A stretch of 64,000 bases of DNA from Cordilura impudica. Lineage: Eukaryota; Arthropoda; Insecta; Diptera; Scathophagidae. The notes under the pieces were generated by a model. The model saw only the letters and a list, made by a program, of their open reading frames with translations, had not been told where the DNA came from and did not search any database. Made by a program: the position numbers and the translations under genes. The stretch spans positions 68,455,525 through 68,519,524 of the forward strand of contig OY821519.1 of the NCBI GenBank assembly GCA_963682025.1, given 5' to 3'. Shown here piece after piece: positions 59,304 to 64,000 of the stretch; within the stretch, counting starts at the first letter, position 1; each line of letters begins with the position of its first letter.

Positions 59304-61975
59304 CTATCCTCTATGAGTACCTGGTGTACTTTTTATATAAAAATTAGCGGATAAATTTGTATTCAAATCAAAATTTGGAGGAATTTCATTAATATAACCA
59401 ATAGGTGATAAGTAGTTTGTGTTAGACCAACTAAAATTTCTTTGTTCAACAAAAATAAGAAAACTGGTCTAATACTTGTTTTATATAATAAGAGTTTAGT
59501 TTTCATTGGTAAACTCTTATTAAACAAAATTTTTGAAAATGCACCCATAATTTTGTAAGATTTCTTTAAAGCTATTCTGGCATGTTTGTTGAATTTTAGA
59601 AGATTGTTAATATTGATTCCTAAATATTTGATGTTTTCTTTGAAGGGAATTTCATAACCACAAAGAAAAAGTTTGAGCGTTTTACTTTCTGGCACAACAA
59701 AATTTCTACATTTTCCTGAAGCATTGCGTAAACAAATTGCTTCACATTTAGATGTATTAAGTTTAATCCCCCAATTATCATAAAAAATTTTAACTTTTTC
59801 AAGGTGACTTGAAACTTGTCTTAAGGCAACAAGCGGAGATTCATGATGTGAATATAAAAGAGAGTCATCCGCATACAATAGTCCAATTGAATTTGAAAAA
59901 GTATGAGGAAAATCGTACATAAATATATTATATAAATGTGGAGCTAAAATAGAACCCTGTGGAACGCCACAGGTAACATTTCCAAAATCTGATAAACCAT
60001 CATTAAATTGTACGCAAAAAGTCCTGTCAGAAAAAAAACTTTTAAATAATTTAATAATAAATGGACTAAACCCTATTTCAATCATTTTATGAAGTATACC
60101 ATTGTGAAAAGCATGATCAAATGCCTTTTCTACATCTAAAGAAATTGCAACAGTGCAAAATCGTTTACGAAGATTACAAACGACATCATTTTGAAATTTT
60201 ATTAAAGCGTCAGTTGTTGAATGTCCATTCTTAAAACCAAATTGTAAATCTGGAATGTAATTTCCAATAATTCCTATGTCCATTTTCTCTCGAATAGTTC
60301 TCTCAAAAAGTTTTCCCAAATTTGAAAGCAATGAAATAGGTCGTAAATTGTTTATATCGGTTAAGTTTGGTTTCTTTTTTAGTGGTATTATTTTCGAAAC
60401 TTTCCAAGCATCAGGAAAATATGAATTGTTTAAACAATTATTAAAAATAATGGTTAGAAATTCAAATGCTTTTAATGGAAGTTTCTTTAAAATGAAATTG
60501 GAAATTTTGTCTAAGCCGAAAGATTTTTTGTTAATTAAATTTTTTGAATGAACTACTAATTCTTCTAAAGTAACTAGACTTGAGTGATTTTGTGAATTTG
60601 TGGCAGAAAAATTTTCGTTAAATATATATTGAAAATTTGGAGTTCTGGAAATAGTATTATTAATATTTATTTCAATTTGTGAGATATCTCTATTAGGAAA
60701 TGGACTATTATAAATATTTAAAAAATGATTTTTCAATTTTTCCAATATCAAAGTTTCATTTTCTATCAATATGCCATCAACAGATAAATGTTTAAAAGTT
60801 TGATTCTTTTTATAACCTATTAAATTATAAATCTTTTTATGAGCTGTTGGGCCAGGTTTTATTTTTTCAAGATGCTCCTTAAAAATTTCTGATTGTTCAA
60901 GTTCTACTTGTCTTTTAAGAATAATATTCAGCAGCTGTATTTGTTTTGAAAGCAATAAATAATTTGAATCCAAACGATTTAAAGTTCTGTGGTAAATTTT
61001 CTTTAGATTTCTTTGCCAATCATATTTAATTTTAAACAAAGTTTTAATTCTATCAGAAACTATGAATTTTCGATTCCTCAATTCAATTTTTTCCGAATGT
61101 TCATTAGCAACCAAGTTTAGAGTTGTTGAAAATTCCTGAATGTACTGATTAATTTCTAAATTTGAAAGATTTCTAATTGAAGTTGGGTAGTTTTGTAATA
61201 TACTTTGACTTACATCATTTTTAAAAGAATTCCAATTTGTATTTTTAAAAGTAATAAAAGTAGGATGTGTATTTAAAATAAACTCAAGGTTTTGAAATTT
61301 GATTTGAAGATGAATAGGAAAATGATCAGAAAATGATGGTAGTGTAGAAATTTTGAAATTTTGATTTGAAGAGTTTATAGATGTAGTACTTACTAAGAAA
61401 TGGTCAAGAAATGAAGACCCATTTGGATATGACGGACTATAACTAGAAATACGTTTGAAAAATATTGAGTTACATTGTAAAAAATTAAAAAATATATTTC
61501 CATTTGCATTAGCTATGGAATCACCCCAAGAAGTATGTTTTGCATTGAAATCACCTCCAATAAAAGTTTTATCAAAATTTTGTGAGAAATTCGATAAATA
61601 TGACAGACCATCATTTAACTGTGTCGCGTTACAGTTACAAGGGATATATAATGACCCTAGTAAATATTTTTTTATTGAACCATCAGTTAAAACTTCAATA
61701 CTGATGAAAACATTTGGAAACCCTAAACTTGAAATATTAACTACAGAATATTTAAAAGAATTTCTTAAAACAATAGCAACTCCTTGTGAGCTTTGATCTT
61801 TTATAAAGTTATAATTCTCAAATTTAACTTTATGACAAGCTCTCAAATGTGTTTCTTGGATGAACGCAATATCTATCTTATTAAATTTTAGAATATTTAA
61901 TAGATCTATTCTACGACTTACTTCGATTAAAGATCTAACATTAAATGTTAATAAATTTAAAGCATTATGGGTCAT
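59304..61975 (-). pseudogene. Jockey-like ORF2: endonuclease and reverse transcriptase, 3' part damaged
   Basis: The ATG at 61975 overlaps the ORF1 stop. Endonuclease: F-N-V-R-S-L (11-16), Q-E-T-H (40-43), G-G-D-F-N-A-K-H (140-147), L-D-H-F-L and S-D-H-F-P. RT: N-N-L-R-P-I-S-L-L-S, F-G-F-K-N-G-H-S-T, S-L-D-V-E-K-A-F-D, G-V-P-Q-G-S-I-L-A-P and L-L-Y-A-D-D (about 701-704). All catalytic boxes are intact. After R-P-V-F (residue 839, about 59460) the frame departs from family sequence and stops at 59363. Another frame instead continues F-V-E-Q-R-N-F-S-W ... to a TAG at 59304-59306, which looks like the genuine C-terminus. A deletion of roughly a hundred codons plus a frameshift is inferred. Confidence 0.8.
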
Positions 61976-63599
61976 AAGTCTTTTTTACTTCATCCAAGAG
62001 ATCCCGACATTGCTTTATGGCATCTTCTTTTGAAAGTTTCTTGTAATTTTTAACAAATTTTCCTATTTTCTCATCTAAAGAGAGGGCTTCAGGTTGGCAA
62101 AGAACTTTTGCAATTTTTAAGAATTCTTCAATTAAAGGTGGTTTCAAATTAGGACGATGAGTTGGAAATAAATTATTTTCAAAAAGACTAGCAAATGATT
62201 TCCCCTTATGTATAAAGTTATTATTATTTAAAGATGTTAACACATTATTAGAAATTTGATGTTTTTTTTCTAAAGCATCAAGTTTAGTCCTTTTCTTCAT
62301 ATCTAAAAACTTTTTATAAGAAGAACACCCTTTAAAATTTGACGGATGACCGTGTTGTTTGCAATTATTGCAAAATGGTAAATTATCTTCAGTCGAAATA
62401 AATTGACATTCGCCAGGAGCGTGATCTTTGTCGCATTTAACGCAAGTATAAGGTCTGTTACAATTACGTGACATATGACCCCATTGCTGACAACGCCAAC
62501 ATTGAATTTCCCTAGAGTTCCTCTTAGGAGATTCCCATGAGATCTTCTGATTCAAAATGAATTTCAAATTCGTTATCTCATTAACATTTTTTCCCGAAAG
62601 TAAAGTTATTAAAAATAGACCAGTATCAAAACCATTTTTTCTGGAAAAAGGTGTGGAAAATTTTGAAACAGATTCAATCGTATTAGGAACCAATGAATCA
62701 ATTTCAGTTTTAATTGAATTCAAATCAGATTTATAATATAATCCTCGTAGGACTATATTTGCACGTTTCTGCTCAATTGGAGTATAAGAGTAAGATTCGA
62801 TCTTATTATCTCTGAGAAGTTGCATCTTTTCTGCATGAACTAATGCATCTTTTAAAAACAACTTGCTTTTGTGTTTATTTTTATTTATAATTTTATAAAT
62901 AACTTTTTTAGAATTTAGTTATTCTGTAAGATGTTCTATGTTAACATTGAACAAAAATATTGGAGGGCAAAATTTATTTTCTTTTTTGGAACTTATCTTT
63001 TTTTTATCAAAAAATTTTAAATTTTCACAAATATTCTCTTCTTCCTCTATGTTAAGCTCACCTAATATGGAGAATCTATTTTGTGTGCTTTGTGTTATTT
63101 TATTTAATAATTCTTTTTCTTTTATATTTTTTAAGTTAAAATTAGATAAATCTACCTTAGTATTGTTTGGTCTTTTGCGTTTATTTTGAATTTCTTGAAA
63201 ATCATTAACGTCAGAAAGTAATGAATCTTCATATTCCATTGTATTGTCGGTATTATTTCTATATTGTAGAGATGGTTTATTTAGCAAGTTTTCTTCTATT
63301 CTTAAAGGAAAATTTAATTGTTTTCCAAATTGTGAGTTAATTTCAGGATGGTTTTCAACCCTAAAAGATTGAACTTTGATATCAGCGACAAAATTGGCAC
63401 TTGAATTAGCGTTCTTTGATCCAATTTTAATTTCACTTAAAGATGTACTTGAAGTAGAGTGGTCCATTGACGCAGCATTTGTTAATGTCTCAATTGATGA
63501 TTTTGAAGTATTACCCTTAAGATATTTAGCGGAAGGTAAATTCTCCAACGACTTATCTGGTGGTGATTTATCTCCTTCTAATGAAGGCTGACCAACCAT
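61965..63599 (-). pseudogene. Jockey-like ORF1 (gag-like, three CCHC zinc knuckles), one internal stop
   Basis: The ATG at 63599 (M-V-G-Q-P-S-L-E-G-D) opens a 544-residue frame with a single TAA at 62919-62921; the same frame continues at once L-N-S-K-K-V-I-Y. The region after it (S-Y-T-P-I-E-Q-K-R-A-N-I-V-L-R-G-L) matches the conserved block preceding zinc knuckles in jockey ORF1. Knuckles: C-W-R-C-Q-Q-W-G-H-M-S-R-N-C, C-V-K-C-D-K-D-H-A-P-G-E-C, C-N-N-C-K-Q-H-G-H-P-S-N-F-K-G-C (about 62501-62330). The protein would bind element RNA. Upstream TTG codons (63614, 62861) are not taken as starts. Confidence 0.8.
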
Positions 63600-63614
63600 T
63601 GTGCAAAAATACAA

Positions 63615-64000
63615 TTAAATAATTTTCAGTCAAATATATGAAAATATTTTGATATATTGAAAAATATTTTGAAAACTTATTCTTAGATTTTTTATTTATT
63701 TTTAAAAGGCACAAAAAACACGTCTGAACTCTATGAAATTCTGTTTTTTTTTTTTTTTTTTTTTGGGAGAATAATTTTAACTAAAATATAATAACAGTGA
63801 TGTTAAAATATGGCAACACTGCTTTTTACTACAATGTGATTGTCACATGCGATGTACTGTTATTCTAAATATAAACAAAGAGAAATAAGTTAGAAATTTT
63901 TCACTTCAGTGGACAATAAAAAAAAAAAAAAAGATAAAAAAAGGTATTTTTTATACTTTAAAATAACATTTCTACAAGTAAGTTTATTTTAAAAAACTTG
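63615..64000 (-). other. 5' UTR of the jockey-like element and flank
   Basis: AT-rich with a 21-bp T-run (plus, 63745-63764). The exact 5' terminus is not visible; on the minus strand a candidate CAGTG start lies at about 63822. Confidence 0.35.

Larger units (their letters stand above)
58965..63850 (-). mobile_element. Jockey-like non-LTR retrotransposon, nearly full length
   Basis: Two ORFs (gag-like then endonuclease/RT) are read on the minus strand, overlapping by 11 nt, the usual jockey layout. At the 3' side an AATAAA-like signal (minus strand, about 59004) is followed by three tandem ataactt units (58971-58996) as a candidate simple-repeat tail. The 5' UTR reaches beyond 63600; its start is unknown. 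No long terminal repeats. Confidence 0.8.

Noticed and set aside
60276..61796. Plus-strand ORFs of 91 and 113 codons
   Set aside because: They are antisense shadows of the jockey-like ORF2.

Overview
The window is AT-rich, intron-bearing eukaryotic DNA packed with transposable elements. It is most likely from a fly (Diptera, perhaps calyptrate). The evidence is the element mix: mariner, Transib, hAT, jockey-like LINE, Penelope, canonical Helitrons, DINE-1/Helentron-style repeats and an animal CACTA element. GT-AG introns are short and there are no bacterial operons or ribosome binding sites. I find no convincing single-copy host gene; every recognisable protein fragment belongs to, or probably belongs to, a mobile element.

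Layout. At 0-12 kb there are decayed repeats: a Helentron-like remnant with 23-residue coded repeats (5.8-6.2 kb), a GC-rich 126-bp tandem repeat (6.6-6.9 kb), a Helitron at 9.1 kb and a small TIR element at 10.5 kb. At 12-14.6 kb three copies of an ~0.8-kb repeat, here called HINE-A, lie head to tail. At 14.6-17.9 kb a mariner transposase (minus strand) has its central segment replaced by a 21-bp minisatellite with an inverted second array. At 19.3-20.5 kb come an orphan Cys-rich protein fragment and a TIR element built of 124-bp repeats, and at 20.6-23.4 kb a decayed hAT.

At 23.4-33.1 kb one HINE-A copy is split by a 5'-truncated LINE (23.84-26.93 kb) and by a 6.0-kb CACTA/EnSpm-type element (27.02-33.03 kb). 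The CACTA element has inverted ends, a TA target duplication, subterminal repeats, a zinc-finger transposase gene and a spliced second gene with a SAM-like domain; both genes carry only one or two disabling changes. At 36.3-37.0 kb is a Transib (RAG1-related) transposase remnant. At 37.1-38.8 kb is HINE-B, containing a 1.2-kb (TGRAAAA)n array. At 43.2-45.4 kb is a second hAT remnant. The 45.7-57.3 kb region is a dense nest of HINE-A copies broken by a 1.9-kb non-autonomous hAT-type element with an 8-bp target duplication, several Helitrons, a tRNA-derived SINE and a Penelope remnant. At 59-63.6 kb a nearly intact jockey-like LINE runs on the minus strand.

How the parts relate. HINE-A and HINE-B share one architecture: subterminal inverted repeats, an internal microsatellite, a 3' hairpin and the same CTTACTTGTTT tail. 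They look like non-autonomous passengers of a Helentron-type element, of which the 5.8-kb remnant may be a relic. The short TC...CTAG repeats are a separate canonical non-autonomous Helitron family. The order of nesting gives relative ages: HINE-A is older than the CACTA, hAT and Helitron insertions inside it. Family assignments come from remembered family motifs, not from a database search.
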